A stretch of 52,268 nucleotides of DNA. Source: an uncultured SAR116 cluster alpha proteobacterium. GTDB lineage: Bacteria; Pseudomonadota; Alphaproteobacteria; Puniceispirillales; Marisalimonadaceae. A model generated the notes under the pieces. It worked only from the letters and a program-made list of their open reading frames with translations, made no database searches and was not told the origin of the DNA. The translations under genes were made by a program, and so were the position numbers. Positions 17,018 to 26,634 of this stretch are shown here, piece by piece (the stretch's first letter is position 1; every line of letters begins with the position of its first letter). The DNA is taken from the NCBI GenBank assembly GCA_902539895.1, contig CACBMD010000009.1, positions 1 through 52,268 on the forward strand. The letters run 5' to 3'.

Positions 17018-17500
17018 TTGAGCAAGAATGAACTTACACATTTTGATAAAAATGGAAACCCATCAATGGTGGATATAAACCAAAAAGACCTTACCGTTCG
17101 CGTAGCTATTGCAACTGGTAAAATAATAATGAAAGCAAATACTCTAAAAAAAATATTAGACTTAGAAATTAAAAAAGGTGATGTTCTTAATGTAGCAAAA
17201 TTAGCAGGTATCATGGCTGCAAAAAAAACAGACCAACTTATCCCCTTATGTCACTCTATTCCCTTATCATATGTTAATGTTGATTTAGAACCAAATATTA
17301 AAGAATCTTGTGTAAAAATTACTTCTGAAGCCTCTCTTGTTGGGAAAACTGGAGTTGAGATGGAAGCCTTAACTGCAGTCTCAGTTGCTGGTCTTACCAT
17401 TTATGACATGTGTAAGGCGATTGACAAAGAAATGATGTTAACAAATATAAAACTCATTCACAAATCTGGAGGCAAATCTGGAGAATTCAATGCAGTCTAA
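17018..17500 (+). CDS. moaC: Cyclic pyranopterin monophosphate synthase accessory protein MoaC
   Basis: A 160-residue MoaC of normal length. Family motifs are HFDKNGNPSMVDI at the start, LIPLCHSIPL in the middle and EMEALTAVSVAGLTIYDMCKA at the end, which carry the active-site histidine, glutamates and aspartate. It completes the first step of molybdopterin synthesis with MoaA. The start is a TTG at 17018, 2 nt after trpC. Its 3' end overlaps moeA by 11 nt. The product is needed by the molybdenum hydroxylase at 1-3147. Confidence 0.97.
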   Translation: MSKNELTHFDKNGNPSMVDINQKDLTVRVAIATGKIIMKANTLKKILDLEIKKGDVLNVAKLAGIMAAKKTDQLIPLCHSIPLSYVNVDLEPNIKESCVKITSEASLVGKTGVEMEALTAVSVAGLTIYDMCKAIDKEMMLTNIKLIHKSGGKSGEFNAV

Positions 17501-18722
17501 TTTGCTGTCCTTAGATGAAGCAATCAATAAAATTAAATCAAGCTTTCAGAAAATTAGTAATGAAGACATTTTTCTTAAAGATGCTTTGGGAAGGTGTCTC
17601 GCAAAACCCATAATTAGCAAAATAGATAACCCTAAGTATGATGTTTCTTCGATGGATGGATATGCTGTAAATTACAAAGATTTTACTAAAACAAAAGACA
17701 ACATAATTAGAAAGTTTAAAATTGTTGGCGAGTCCTCTGCAGGTGTTCCTTACTCAAAAAAAATCAATGCTAAAGAAACAGTCAGAATTTTTACAGGTGC
17801 TAAATTACCTAAAGGAAGCAATACAGTAATTATTCAAGAGGATGTGAAAGTTTTAAAAAATAAAAATTTTATAAAAGTTGAAGAAACTCCTAAAAAAAAT
17901 CAGTATGTTCGTAAGAAAGGATTAGATTTCAAAAGAAACCACATACTTTTTAAAGAAGGTACGATTCTAAAATCACGTCACCTTGGCTCCATTGCCATGA
18001 CTGGACAAGCTTGGTTGACAGTATCCAGAAAACCAACAGTCTCTATTTTATCTACTGGTAATGAAATTTTAAAAGTAGGAGAGCAAATATCAAAGGATAA
18101 AATTCCTAGTGGAAACAGCTTAATGTTAGCATCTATGATCCAAGAGTTTGGAGGAATACCTAGAATTTTGCCAGTTGCTAAAGATAGTTTACAAAATATT
18201 TATGAAATATTAGAGAACGCTCTTGATAGTGATTTAATTTTAACAACTGGAGGAGTTTCAGTTGGGAAATATGATTTAATACAAAAAGCTCTATCAAAAT
18301 TTAAGAACAAGATTGAATTTTGGAAAATAGCTATGAGACCTGGAAAACCGTTGCTTTTTTCAAAAATAAATAATACTCCATTAATTGGATTACCTGGAAA
18401 TCCTGTTTCTTCAGGAGTTTGCTCATTAATATTTGTAAATATAGCTATTAGAAAAATGTTAGGTGATAATAGCTCTTTCCCTCTTTTGGAAAATGGTATT
18501 TTAAAGGGTAATATGTCTAAAAATGATAAAAGACTGGATTTTGTAAGAGCAAAATCAAGCTACGATAATGGTGTGTTAAACGTTACACCATTTAACTTGC
18601 AAGACAGCTCAATGATTACAAGTTTTTCAAGAGCTGACTGTTTGATTGTAAGAAATCCATTCGAAAAAATAGTTAACAGTGGTGAAAATGTAAAAGTATT
18701 AAAATTCCCAAATAATATTTAA
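17490..18722 (+). CDS. moeA: Molybdopterin molybdotransferase MoeA
   Basis: A 410-residue MoeA. Recognisable segments are SSMDGYAV (domain 1), FTGAKLPKGSNTVI, the MoCF-domain segments VSILSTGNEI and LILTTGGVSVGKYD, and the metal and cofactor site MRPGKPLLF followed by GLPGNPVSSGV. It inserts molybdate into adenylylated molybdopterin. It overlaps moaC by 11 nt and is followed by lexA, whose control region starts just after the moeA stop. Confidence 0.96.
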   Translation: MQSNLLSLDEAINKIKSSFQKISNEDIFLKDALGRCLAKPIISKIDNPKYDVSSMDGYAVNYKDFTKTKDNIIRKFKIVGESSAGVPYSKKINAKETVRIFTGAKLPKGSNTVIIQEDVKVLKNKNFIKVEETPKKNQYVRKKGLDFKRNHILFKEGTILKSRHLGSIAMTGQAWLTVSRKPTVSILSTGNEILKVGEQISKDKIPSGNSLMLASMIQEFGGIPRILPVAKDSLQNIYEILENALDSDLILTTGGVSVGKYDLIQKALSKFKNKIEFWKIAMRPGKPLLFSKINNTPLIGLPGNPVSSGVCSLIFVNIAIRKMLGDNSSFPLLENGILKGNMSKNDKRLDFVRAKSSYDNGVLNVTPFNLQDSSMITSFSRADCLIVRNPFEKIVNSGENVKVLKFPNNI

Positions 18723-18750
18723 AACTTGTGTTTAACTTATAAATACATTA

Positions 18751-18765
18751 GAACAAATAGTGAAC
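18751..18765. promoter_or_regulatory. LexA-binding site (alphaproteobacterial SOS box) of lexA
   Basis: GAAC-N7-GAAC, which on the other strand reads GTTC-N7-GTTC, the known alphaproteobacterial LexA box. It lies 11 nt before the lexA start and just before the GAGG ribosome binding site, so bound LexA would block its own transcription. The position and perfect half-sites argue against chance. Confidence 0.85.
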
Positions 18766-18776
18766 ACGAGGATATC

Positions 18777-19460
18777 ATGTTAACAAACAAACAAAATAAA
18801 TTATTAAGATTCTTAATTTTACGTATAGAACAAGATGGTGTTTCTCCTTCATATGAAGAAATATGTTTAGAGCTTAATTTAAAATCTAAATCTGGCATTC
18901 ACAGAATTGTAAAAGCTCTTGAAGAAAGAGGATATATTAAACATCTAGAAAATAAAGCTAGAGCAATAGCTCCAACTAAATACCCAAATGGACAACCCTA
19001 CATTAGCAATGTGATCGATATTAACAAGTTATTACATCCAAAAGATAGAGATATTATAGAAACAACGAATGAGGACATAAAAAAAATACCAATGCTAGGG
19101 AAAATTGCAGCCGGAACACCAATTGAAGCAATCTCAAATTATGACCAACTTATAGAGGTACCTAAAAATAATTTGCTTTCCGAAGATAGCTTTGCCTTAA
19201 TTGTAGAAGGAGACTCAATGATAGACGAAGGTATATTTGACGGTGATACAGTTTTAATAAGTAAAATAACAAATGTCAATAATGGAGATATTGTTGTTGC
19301 TTTAATAGACAAAGAAGAAGCAACATTAAAAAAATTTAGGAAAAAGGGAGATAGTATTGCCCTTGAACCTGCCAATAAACATTATAAAACCCAAATATAC
19401 GGACCAGACAGGGTTACGATACAAGGTAAAATGTGTGCACTTATAAGAAAATATTTTTAA
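18777..19460 (+). CDS. lexA: SOS repressor LexA
   Basis: A 227-residue repressor-protease. The N-terminal winged helix begins LTNKQNKLLRFL and has the recognition segment SKSGIHRIVKALEERGYI. The self-cleavage site is the Ala-Gly bond at residues 112-113 (KIAAGTP). The catalytic serine is S147 in VEGDSMID, and the lysine is about K185 in EATLKKF. The start at ATG 18777 has GAGG at 18768-18771; an in-frame TTG at 18726 is inside the promoter and is rejected. An SOS box precedes the gene, so it is autoregulated. comEC, often next in alphaproteobacteria, is absent. Confidence 0.96.
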   Translation: MLTNKQNKLLRFLILRIEQDGVSPSYEEICLELNLKSKSGIHRIVKALEERGYIKHLENKARAIAPTKYPNGQPYISNVIDINKLLHPKDRDIIETTNEDIKKIPMLGKIAAGTPIEAISNYDQLIEVPKNNLLSEDSFALIVEGDSMIDEGIFDGDTVLISKITNVNNGDIVVALIDKEEATLKKFRKKGDSIALEPANKHYKTQIYGPDRVTIQGKMCALIRKYF

Positions 19461-19537
19461 TAAAAATATCAATAATTCTTTAAATTTATATAAAATTATG
19501 TCAAATATTTTGATTTAATTAATTCAAGGGAAATAAT

Positions 19538-20914
19538 TTGAACGTAGTTACAAGATTTGCGCCCTCACCTACAGGATATTTACATATTGGGGGTGCTAGA
19601 ACTGCAATATTCAACTATTTGTTTGCAAAAAAACACTCTGGTAAATATTTGGTTAGAATTGAAGATACCGATAAAAAAAGATCTTCTGAAAAAGCCATTA
19701 AAGCTATACACAAAGGTTTAAATTGGCTAAATGTAAATTCAGAACATAAAATAGTTTATCAATCTCAAAACTTTAATTCTCATATTAATGTTGCTTATGA
19801 ACTCTTAGAAAAAGGATATGCTTACAAATGTTACTTAAATTCTGATGAATTAGATAAATTAAGAATAAAAAGCCGTGAAAATGGTATCCCAATAAAATCA
19901 CCATGGAGAAACAAAAAAAAACAAGGTGATAATAATAACAAAGAATTTGTTATCCGTTTGAAAATGCCATCTGATGGTTCAACAACAATTGATGATATAG
20001 TTCAAGGAAAAGTGACTGTAAAAAATGATATTCTAGATGATATGGTTATTTTAAGATCAGATAATACTCCAACTTACATGTTATCTTCAGTTGTAGATGA
20101 CAATGACATGGGAATTACTCACATCATCAGAGGTGATGATCATTTTAACAATGCATTTAGGCAAATACAAATTATTAAATATCTTAATTGGAAAATACCA
20201 TTTTACGCGCATATACCCTTAATTCATGGAACAGATGGAACTAAACTATCTAAAAGACATGGAGCCACAAATCTTTTTGATTATCACGAATTAGGTTACA
20301 CTAGTGATGCAATGTTTTCATATTTACTTCAATTAGGATGGTCAACTAAAAATGATGCAGACTATTGTATTGACAGAGCAACCAAGTTATTTGCTCTTGA
20401 AAATGTAAGTAGGTCTCCAGCAAAATTTGATTTAAAAAAACTTAATAATATTAATGCAAAAAAATTAAATACTATGAAAATTAGTAATATTTACAAGTTG
20501 GTTATTGAAAGATTTAAGCTCTCTTTGAATGATGATGAACATAAAAGATTTAAATCTTTACTACCTGAACTCCTAAAAAGAGTTAAAGTTTACACTGAAT
20601 TAGAATTTGAATTTGATTGGCTTTTTCAAAAAGACTTTTTTTGTAAAGATAAAAATTATCAATTAAAATTACAAAAACATAATTTAATGCTTAAAGAAAT
20701 TGGATCACGATTAAAAGATTGTGAATGGAGCGAAGAAAATATTAAAAACACACTTAATCAGTACATTTTCGATAAATCGTTAAAGTTCAAGGATATTGGA
20801 CCAATCCTAAGAATGGCTTTGACTGGCAAAACTAATTCTCCTGATTTAGTATCAATTATTTATGAACTAGGTTGTACTATTACTGTAAATCGATTAAATT
20901 ATGAATATAAGTAA
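19538..20914 (+). CDS. gltX: Glutamyl-tRNA synthetase
   Basis: A 458-residue class I synthetase. The HIGH-type signature is FAPSPTGYLHIGGARTA near the start, and the KMSKS-type signature is TKLSKRHGA near residue 235. The catalytic domain also has VRIEDTDKKR and YMLSSVVDD. The C-terminal anticodon-binding domain is slightly short compared with the ~470-residue norm. It charges tRNA-Glu; alphaproteobacteria often use it for tRNA-Gln as well. The start is TTG at 19538 with AAGGGA upstream. tRNA-Glu(UUC) is encoded at 10667-10741. Confidence 0.96.
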   Translation: MNVVTRFAPSPTGYLHIGGARTAIFNYLFAKKHSGKYLVRIEDTDKKRSSEKAIKAIHKGLNWLNVNSEHKIVYQSQNFNSHINVAYELLEKGYAYKCYLNSDELDKLRIKSRENGIPIKSPWRNKKKQGDNNNKEFVIRLKMPSDGSTTIDDIVQGKVTVKNDILDDMVILRSDNTPTYMLSSVVDDNDMGITHIIRGDDHFNNAFRQIQIIKYLNWKIPFYAHIPLIHGTDGTKLSKRHGATNLFDYHELGYTSDAMFSYLLQLGWSTKNDADYCIDRATKLFALENVSRSPAKFDLKKLNNINAKKLNTMKISNIYKLVIERFKLSLNDDEHKRFKSLLPELLKRVKVYTELEFEFDWLFQKDFFCKDKNYQLKLQKHNLMLKEIGSRLKDCEWSEENIKNTLNQYIFDKSLKFKDIGPILRMALTGKTNSPDLVSIIYELGCTITVNRLNYEYK

Positions 20915-20961
20915 TTTAAAAAAATCCAAACAAATCTTAGTAATTAATATAGGTAATAAAC

Positions 20962-22263
20962 ATGTCAAACGCTTCGTCAACAGATAAAAATAAAATTTTT
21001 TTTAATGGTAAAGAAATGGAATTAAAAACTTTGTCAGGGACTGTTGGGCCATCTGTAGTAGATATAAGATCACTGTATAATGATCTTGGCATTTTTACTT
21101 ATGATCCAGGATACGGATCGACTGGTTCATGTGAATCAGGAATTACCTATATAGATGGAGAAAAAGGAATATTACTACATAGAGGTTATCCTATTGATCA
21201 ACTAGCTGAAAAAAGTAGTTTTTTAGAAGTAGCTTACTTATTGCTTAATGGAGATTTACCTAAAAAACCAGAAAAAGAAGAGTTTGAAAATGCAATAACC
21301 TATCATACTATGGTGCATGAACAATTAATAAATTTTTATAGAGGTTTTAGACGTGATGCACATCCAATGGCTATTATGGTCGGTGTAGTTGGTGCTCTTT
21401 CGTCATTTTACCCAGATTCAACTAATATAAATGATCCATATGAACGACTTGTTTCTTCAAGAAGAATGATAGCTAAGATCCCAACTATTGCAGCAATGGC
21501 TTATAAATACTCACTTGGCCAACCATTTAATTACCCTCAAAATGATTTAACTTACGCAGAAAACTTTTTACATATGTGCTTTTCAGTTCCAGCTGAAAAA
21601 TATAAAATTGACCCAATAATCGCTAGAGCCATGGATAAAATATTAATTTTACATGCTGATCACGAACAAAATGCTTCAACTTCAACTGTAAGGATTGCTG
21701 GATCTTCGGGTGCAAATCCCTTTGCGTGTATTGCAGCAGGTATTGCCTCCTTGTGGGGCCCTGCTCACGGTGGTGCAAACGAAGCTGTATTAAAAATGTT
21801 ATCTGAAATAGGTACTGTAGATAGAATTAATGAATTCGTAAACAAAGCAAAAGATAAAAATGATCCTTTTAGATTATTTGGATTTGGCCATAGAGTTTAT
21901 AAAAATTATGATCCAAGAGCAGCTGTAATGAGAGTTTCATGTCATGAAGTTTTAGATTTGTTAGGAATAAAAAATGATCCGCTTTTAGAAATAGCAATGG
22001 AATTGGAGAAAATTGCTCTCAACGATGATTATTTTATTGAAAAAAAGCTTTACCCTAATGTTGACTTTTACTCAGGAATAATTCTAAAAGCAATGAGTTT
22101 TCCTACAGACATGTTTACAGTCCTATTTGCGGTAGCTAGAACAGTTGGTTGGGTTGCTCAGTGGAACGAAATGATAACTGATCCAGTTCAAAGGATTGGT
22201 AGACCTAGACAACTCTATACAGGCAACACTATTAGAGATTTTGTTCAATTAAAAAATAGGTAA
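20962..22263 (+). CDS. gltA: Citrate synthase (type I, hexameric-type)
   Basis: A 433-residue citrate synthase. The catalytic residues lie in [12 protein letters not shown] (first histidine), [14 protein letters not shown] (second histidine) and NVDFYSGI (aspartate). The N-terminal beta-rich domain ([20 protein letters not shown] and the following strands) marks the Gram-negative type I form, which is typically regulated by NADH. It condenses acetyl-CoA and oxaloacetate. Its stop codon abuts the convergent lpxB stop with no base between, so the two transcripts must overlap at their ends. Confidence 0.98.
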   Translation: MSNASSTDKNKIFFNGKEMELKTLSGTVGPSVVDIRSLYNDLGIFTYDPGYGSTGSCESGITYIDGEKGILLHRGYPIDQLAEKSSFLEVAYLLLNGDLPKKPEKEEFENAITYHTMVHEQLINFYRGFRRDAHPMAIMVGVVGALSSFYPDSTNINDPYERLVSSRRMIAKIPTIAAMAYKYSLGQPFNYPQNDLTYAENFLHMCFSVPAEKYKIDPIIARAMDKILILHADHEQNASTSTVRIAGSSGANPFACIAAGIASLWGPAHGGANEAVLKMLSEIGTVDRINEFVNKAKDKNDPFRLFGFGHRVYKNYDPRAAVMRVSCHEVLDLLGIKNDPLLEIAMELEKIALNDDYFIEKKLYPNVDFYSGIILKAMSFPTDMFTVLFAVARTVGWVAQWNEMITDPVQRIGRPRQLYTGNTIRDFVQLKNR

Positions 22264-23460
22264 TTATCCATTATAATTATTTATTAGATTGGTTACCATT
22301 TTACCAGAGTTAATTGTAAAATTTGTTGATTTACTATTTAAGTAACCCATGTCTTTAAGTATGTTTTTTGAATAATTCTCATATAGTTTATTTTGTATCT
22401 CAATATTATTCATCAAATTAATTAACAATTTTTGCATTTGAATATAATTACATTTTTCTTGAAAAAGAAATGGCACAACATTTTCTTTTAATAAAAAATT
22501 TGGTAAAATTACATTTTTAAAATTTACTAACATTCTTCCTATAAAAGCACTGACAAAATCTGTTTTATAGACGGCAACAGTAGGTATTTTGAATAATACT
22601 AACTCTAAAGTAACTGTTCCACTACAAGCAATCGCAAAACTTGCATGCTTAAGAATTTCGTAATTGTCTTCTAAAATCATTACTTCTAAAGGGTAAGATT
22701 TTATTTCATTTACTTTTGATATGACATTTGAGTATTGTGATTTAGTTATTGGTATAATCCAATTTACATTTTTAAATTTATTATTTGTATTTTTTATTAA
22801 TTTAATAAATTCAGGAAGAACATATTTTATTTCACTACTTCTGCTTCCTGGTAATAATAAAATATTATTTTTTTTTGAACAATTATTATAATTGTTTTTA
22901 AATTTTTTTGATTGTTCAAAATCTAAAAATTTTTCTATGATTGGGTTTCCTAAATAAATACACTTAGTATCATATTTTTTAAAAATATCCTCTTCAATTT
23001 TATAAAGACAAATTAATTCATCATGTATGTTTTTCCATTTTTTTAATCTTGATTTACCATATGCCCATATTGTTGGAGGTACAAAATGTATTAAAGGACA
23101 TTTGTAATTATAATTTTTAAAAGCAATTTTCAAAGACTTTGCTAATGCAAGAGAAAAACCTTTAGTATCAATTGTGATAACAATTTTTGGTTCTTCTTTG
23201 ATAATAAATTTAACAATTTCATTAACATAATTTCTTAGTTTTTTAAGTTTTACAACAGTATTTAAAAAACCTATTACATTAAATTCTTTTATATTATATA
23301 GAGAGCTTAAACCCTCATTTTCCATAAACCTTCCGCCAACACCTAAAAATTTGATGTTATTAATATTTTGTTTAACACCTCTCATAATACAGGAGCCTAT
23401 AAAATCCCCGGAGGTTTCGCCTGCTAAAATAAATATTTTATTATTTTTGTTTAATTTCAT
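22264..23460 (-). CDS. lpxB: Lipid-A-disaccharide synthase
   Basis: A 398-residue GT19 glycosyltransferase. Diagnostic segments are ILAGETSGDFIG at the N-terminus, GVGGRFMENEGL, IDTKGFSLALAKSL, VPPTIWAYGKSRLKKW, and LLPGSRSSEIKYVLP. The C-terminal nucleotide-binding part shows AIACSGTVTLELVLFK, which includes the conserved acceptor-side SGT-x-x-E motif. It joins UDP-diacylglucosamine with lipid X. It is the last gene of the lpxD-fabZ-lpxA-lpxI-lpxB run and the whole minus-strand cluster ends here. It is richer in Asn, Lys and Ile than typical, in line with the genome's composition. Confidence 0.95.
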   Translation of the reverse strand: MKLNKNNKIFILAGETSGDFIGSCIMRGVKQNINNIKFLGVGGRFMENEGLSSLYNIKEFNVIGFLNTVVKLKKLRNYVNEIVKFIIKEEPKIVITIDTKGFSLALAKSLKIAFKNYNYKCPLIHFVPPTIWAYGKSRLKKWKNIHDELICLYKIEEDIFKKYDTKCIYLGNPIIEKFLDFEQSKKFKNNYNNCSKKNNILLLPGSRSSEIKYVLPEFIKLIKNTNNKFKNVNWIIPITKSQYSNVISKVNEIKSYPLEVMILEDNYEILKHASFAIACSGTVTLELVLFKIPTVAVYKTDFVSAFIGRMLVNFKNVILPNFLLKENVVPFLFQEKCNYIQMQKLLINLMNNIEIQNKLYENYSKNILKDMGYLNSKSTNFTINSGKMVTNLINNYNG

Positions 23461-23485
23461 AATTTAATTATCAAAATTAAAATTT

Positions 23486-24295
23486 TTAAATTGCATAAAT
23501 GCAAAACTTGTTCTTTTCTAAATAATTTTTAACAACATCGATTTCATTAATCAAAGTACCCTCTGAAGATAGCACGATTGAACTAAAACCTAATTTATTA
23601 CATCTTTTTATTGTTTCTAAACCAATAACTGGCAAATCTAAGTTAAAGTTTTGATTTAATTTAGGAATTTTAATTAAGACTGGCCCAAAAACACTGTTTT
23701 TGAAGTAATTATTATATAATTCTCCTGCTCTAATTATCATTTCATCAGTGCCTTCTAACGCCTCAATTGCATATACTATTTTGTTACTTACAACTACAGA
23801 TTGACCAGCATCAAATTCAGACATTTGATTAAGGAAATTACTACCAAATATAGCATTTTGAATTACAAAATCTTTGAATTTTTTTGAAAAAAACTCTTCA
23901 TTATGAAAACCTTTTGTAAAAAAACATTCCTTAACCATTAATTTAACTGGCATTATTTCAAAACCATTTTCATTAAAAAAATCTTCAATAAGATTTAAGG
24001 CCGAATTATCACCTAGAGAAAATGTTTTTTTTACTAGGTCATGAGATAATTCATTATCATAGAATTTTTCATTTGAAATTCTATTAATCTTACCGGCCAT
24101 TACCAAATGAGTTATTTTATTTTTCTTTAATACTGAAATCCAACTTAATGGATCATTTAAAGAAATAACTTCAGAATTATTTTTAAATGTACTTGTAGAT
24201 GAATGATCTTCAATACACAAAACAAAAGCATCTGGGTTTTCTTTTGCAATTTGAATAGGAAAATCACCACTACCAGCAATTATAGCTATTTTCAT
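23486..24295 (-). CDS. lpxI: UDP-2,3-diacylglucosamine pyrophosphatase LpxI
   Basis: A 269-residue LpxI. The N-terminal domain starts KIAIIAGSGDFPIQIA, and the C-terminal catalytic domain has GQSVVVSNKIVYAIEALEGT with the conserved E-x-x-E-G-T, ending in PVIGLETIKRC and a final GTLIN segment. LpxI produces lipid X from UDP-2,3-diacylglucosamine and replaces LpxH in alphaproteobacteria such as Caulobacter. Its start overlaps the lpxA stop by 1 nt (TAATG). Position between lpxA and lpxB is the standard place for this gene. Confidence 0.95.
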   Translation of the reverse strand: MKIAIIAGSGDFPIQIAKENPDAFVLCIEDHSSTSTFKNNSEVISLNDPLSWISVLKKNKITHLVMAGKINRISNEKFYDNELSHDLVKKTFSLGDNSALNLIEDFFNENGFEIMPVKLMVKECFFTKGFHNEEFFSKKFKDFVIQNAIFGSNFLNQMSEFDAGQSVVVSNKIVYAIEALEGTDEMIIRAGELYNNYFKNSVFGPVLIKIPKLNQNFNLDLPVIGLETIKRCNKLGFSSIVLSSEGTLINEIDVVKNYLEKNKFCIYAI

Positions 24296-25092
24296 TAGTG
24301 CTTGCCCATTTTAGGGTGGACTAATGGACGATTAAGATTTTCTTTCAGAAAACTTAGTATTTCTTTTACTAGTTCATTTTTACTATATGTTTCACTTACT
24401 TCTGAAAGTCTTTCATTAAATGTTCCTTCAGGCGCAAATAGAAGTCTGTAAACATTTCTTAATGTCTTTATTTCATCTTTTTTAAAACATCTTCTTTTTA
24501 AACCAACTAAATTCAAACCACTAAGATAACCTCTACTACCTACAACTGATGTAAAAGGTATAACATCTCCATCAATCGTCGTTCCAGCGCCAATAATAGC
24601 GTGTTTTCCAATTCTACAATATTGATGAATGGCGCTTTGACCACCTAAATAAACAAAATCAGAAATTTCTACGTGCCCACCAATAACAGCATTGTTTACA
24701 AATACAACATTATTTCCTACCAAACAATCGTGAGCTACATGTGAACCAACCATAAAGAAGCCATTATCACCGATAATTGTTTTTTTAATGCCTACTTTTG
24801 TTCCTGGATGAATAGTCACGTGTTCTCTAAATATATTATTATTGCCAATAAAAAGTTTAGTCTTTTCACCTTGATATTTCAAATGTTGAGGATTAGATCC
24901 TAAGACAGAAAAAGAATAAATCTCATTATTAAACCCAATAGTAGTATTCCCATCAATTAAAACGTGAGAATGAATTTTAGTATTTTTTCCAATTTTAACA
25001 TTCGGACCAATTATAGAATAAGGGCCTATTATCACGTTTTCGTCAATTTTACATCCTTCATGAATTATTGACGTTGGATGTACATTTTTCAT
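24295..25092 (-). CDS. lpxA: UDP-N-acetylglucosamine acyltransferase
   Basis: A 265-residue left-handed beta-helix acyltransferase. Hexapeptide repeats run from about residue 5 to 190 (IGPYSIIGPNVKIGKNTKIH and so on). The active-site histidine is in MVGSHVAHDCLVGNN. The C-terminal helical domain has NLVGLKRRCFKKDEI. It starts lipid A synthesis by acylating UDP-GlcNAc with 3-hydroxyacyl-ACP. It overlaps fabZ by 4 nt (ATGA) and lpxI by 1 nt. Confidence 0.98.
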   Translation of the reverse strand: MKNVHPTSIIHEGCKIDENVIIGPYSIIGPNVKIGKNTKIHSHVLIDGNTTIGFNNEIYSFSVLGSNPQHLKYQGEKTKLFIGNNNIFREHVTIHPGTKVGIKKTIIGDNGFFMVGSHVAHDCLVGNNVVFVNNAVIGGHVEISDFVYLGGQSAIHQYCRIGKHAIIGAGTTIDGDVIPFTSVVGSRGYLSGLNLVGLKRRCFKKDEIKTLRNVYRLLFAPEGTFNERLSEVSETYSKNELVKEILSFLKENLNRPLVHPKMGKH

Positions 25093-25568
25093 TTTGCTTT
25101 TTCCTCGTTAACAATCATTGCAGAAAATTCTGAAGATGCTACTAATTTACTTTGCACAAATGCTTCACCGTTAAATTTATATAAAGATCGTTTTTTAGAA
25201 ATTAGATTTATTTTTAAAATTAACTCATTTCCTGGAATAACTGGTTTTCTAAACTTAGCTTTTTCTATACCAGTAAAAAAAACGAGATTGTTGGAGGATA
25301 AAGATTTGTCTTGATATGAAATTAAACACGCAGCAGTTTGAGCCATTGATTCTATAATTAAAACACCAGGCATAACTGGATGCTTAGGAAAATGACCAGG
25401 AAAGAAAGGTTCATTAAATGTTACAGATTTTATACCAGTAACACTTTCGTTAAGTATTATATCTGTTACTTTATCAATTAACAAAAAAGGATATCTATGA
25501 GGAATTAATTTAATGATATCATTATGTAAAAGTGCAATTATTTCACCTTTATCATCTTTTAGAACCAT
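25089..25568 (-). CDS. fabZ: 3-hydroxyacyl-[acyl-carrier-protein] dehydratase FabZ
   Basis: A 159-residue hot-dog dehydratase. The family signature IIKLIPHRYPFLLIDKV carries the start of the active-site region, with the catalytic histidine in PGHFPKHPVMPGVLIIE and glutamate in ESMAQTAA. It converts 3-hydroxyacyl-ACP to trans-2-enoyl-ACP and competes with LpxA for the hydroxyacyl-ACP pool, which explains why the two genes share an operon (4-nt overlap). lpxD lies immediately upstream. Confidence 0.97.
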   Translation of the reverse strand: MVLKDDKGEIIALLHNDIIKLIPHRYPFLLIDKVTDIILNESVTGIKSVTFNEPFFPGHFPKHPVMPGVLIIESMAQTAACLISYQDKSLSSNNLVFFTGIEKAKFRKPVIPGNELILKINLISKKRSLYKFNGEAFVQSKLVASSEFSAMIVNEEKAK

Positions 25569-25569
25569 T

Positions 25570-26622
25570 TCAGTTTTTCTTTCTTTTTTTGTGACTTAAT
25601 CTTTGAGATGCTACTAATCTTTTCCAAGAGTTAATATCTTGAGCTGGACTACCACCTATTTTGCTTGCTTTAGGAAAACTATTAAAAACTTTTGAAGCAC
25701 CAGCTACGACAGATCCCTCCCCAATCTTAATATTATCTTTTACACTAACATCTCCACCTAAAATAACATTTTTTTCTAAAACAACTGAACCAGACAAACC
25801 AACTTGGCCAGCTAAAATACAAAAATCATCTATAACACAGTTATGGCCTATGTGTACTTGATTATCAATCATTACATATTTACCAATTAAAGTTTTATCT
25901 ATCAAACCTCTATCAATCGTGCAACCAGATCCAATATTAGTGCCTTCACCAATAACAAGGCTTCCTATATGAGGAGTTAAAATTGTGTTTGTGTTTTCTG
26001 GAATGAAACCAAATCCTATTTTCCCTAAAACAGTGTTGTGAGCTATATTTACTTTTTTATTTAAAACTGTACATTCAATAACAACACCAGCACCAACAAA
26101 ACATTCCTTTCCTACTTTACAATTTGAAGAAATAGTTACTCTTTCAGAAATGTGTGTATTATCTTCAATAATAACTTCTTCACAGATAATAGAAAATGCG
26201 CCTATAAAAACATTCTTTCCAATTTTAGCAGTTTTATGAACTATTGCTGATGGATGAATTTTATTTTCTTTGTTATGTTGATGATTTACTGTTACATATT
26301 TTTTTAAAATTTTTGAAAATCCTTTTTTAGGATTACTGTAAGGTATCTTAATAATATCTTTATTTAAATATTTAAAATTTTCCTTTTCAGCTATACAAAT
26401 GCCAGAAGATACATTTTTAAAATTACTTTTTACGTTTGTAAAAAAAGATAATCTATTTTTTTTTAAATTTTCAAATGAAACAAAATCTTCAATATAAATT
26501 TTTTCTGGCTGAATAACTAGGTTCTCTTTTTTAAAAACAATTTCATCTTTAGATATATCTAAAATATGTAAAATATCTAATAAATTAATTTTATGTTTAA
26601 TTTTAAAAAATTCTTTATTCAT
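25570..26622 (-). CDS. lpxD: UDP-3-O-(3-hydroxyacyl)glucosamine N-acyltransferase
   Basis: A 350-residue LpxD. The N-terminal uridine-binding domain ends about residue 105, followed by hexapeptide repeats from HPSAIVHKTAKIGKNVFIG onward. The catalytic histidine is in DNQVHIGHNC and the conserved GQVGLSGSV segment follows. The C-terminal helix SWKRLVASQRL is typical. It adds the N-linked acyl chain of lipid A. skp is upstream with a 12-nt gap and fabZ downstream with 1 nt, so this is one operon. Confidence 0.97.
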   Translation of the reverse strand: MNKEFFKIKHKINLLDILHILDISKDEIVFKKENLVIQPEKIYIEDFVSFENLKKNRLSFFTNVKSNFKNVSSGICIAEKENFKYLNKDIIKIPYSNPKKGFSKILKKYVTVNHQHNKENKIHPSAIVHKTAKIGKNVFIGAFSIICEEVIIEDNTHISERVTISSNCKVGKECFVGAGVVIECTVLNKKVNIAHNTVLGKIGFGFIPENTNTILTPHIGSLVIGEGTNIGSGCTIDRGLIDKTLIGKYVMIDNQVHIGHNCVIDDFCILAGQVGLSGSVVLEKNVILGGDVSVKDNIKIGEGSVVAGASKVFNSFPKASKIGGSPAQDINSWKRLVASQRLSHKKRKKN

Positions 26623-26634
26623 TTATTTTCCTAA

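Noticed and set aside
18726-18776. TTG 18726 as start of lexA
   Set aside because: It lies upstream of the SOS box, which would then be in the coding region; ATG 18777 has a good ribosome binding site and the conserved N-terminus.
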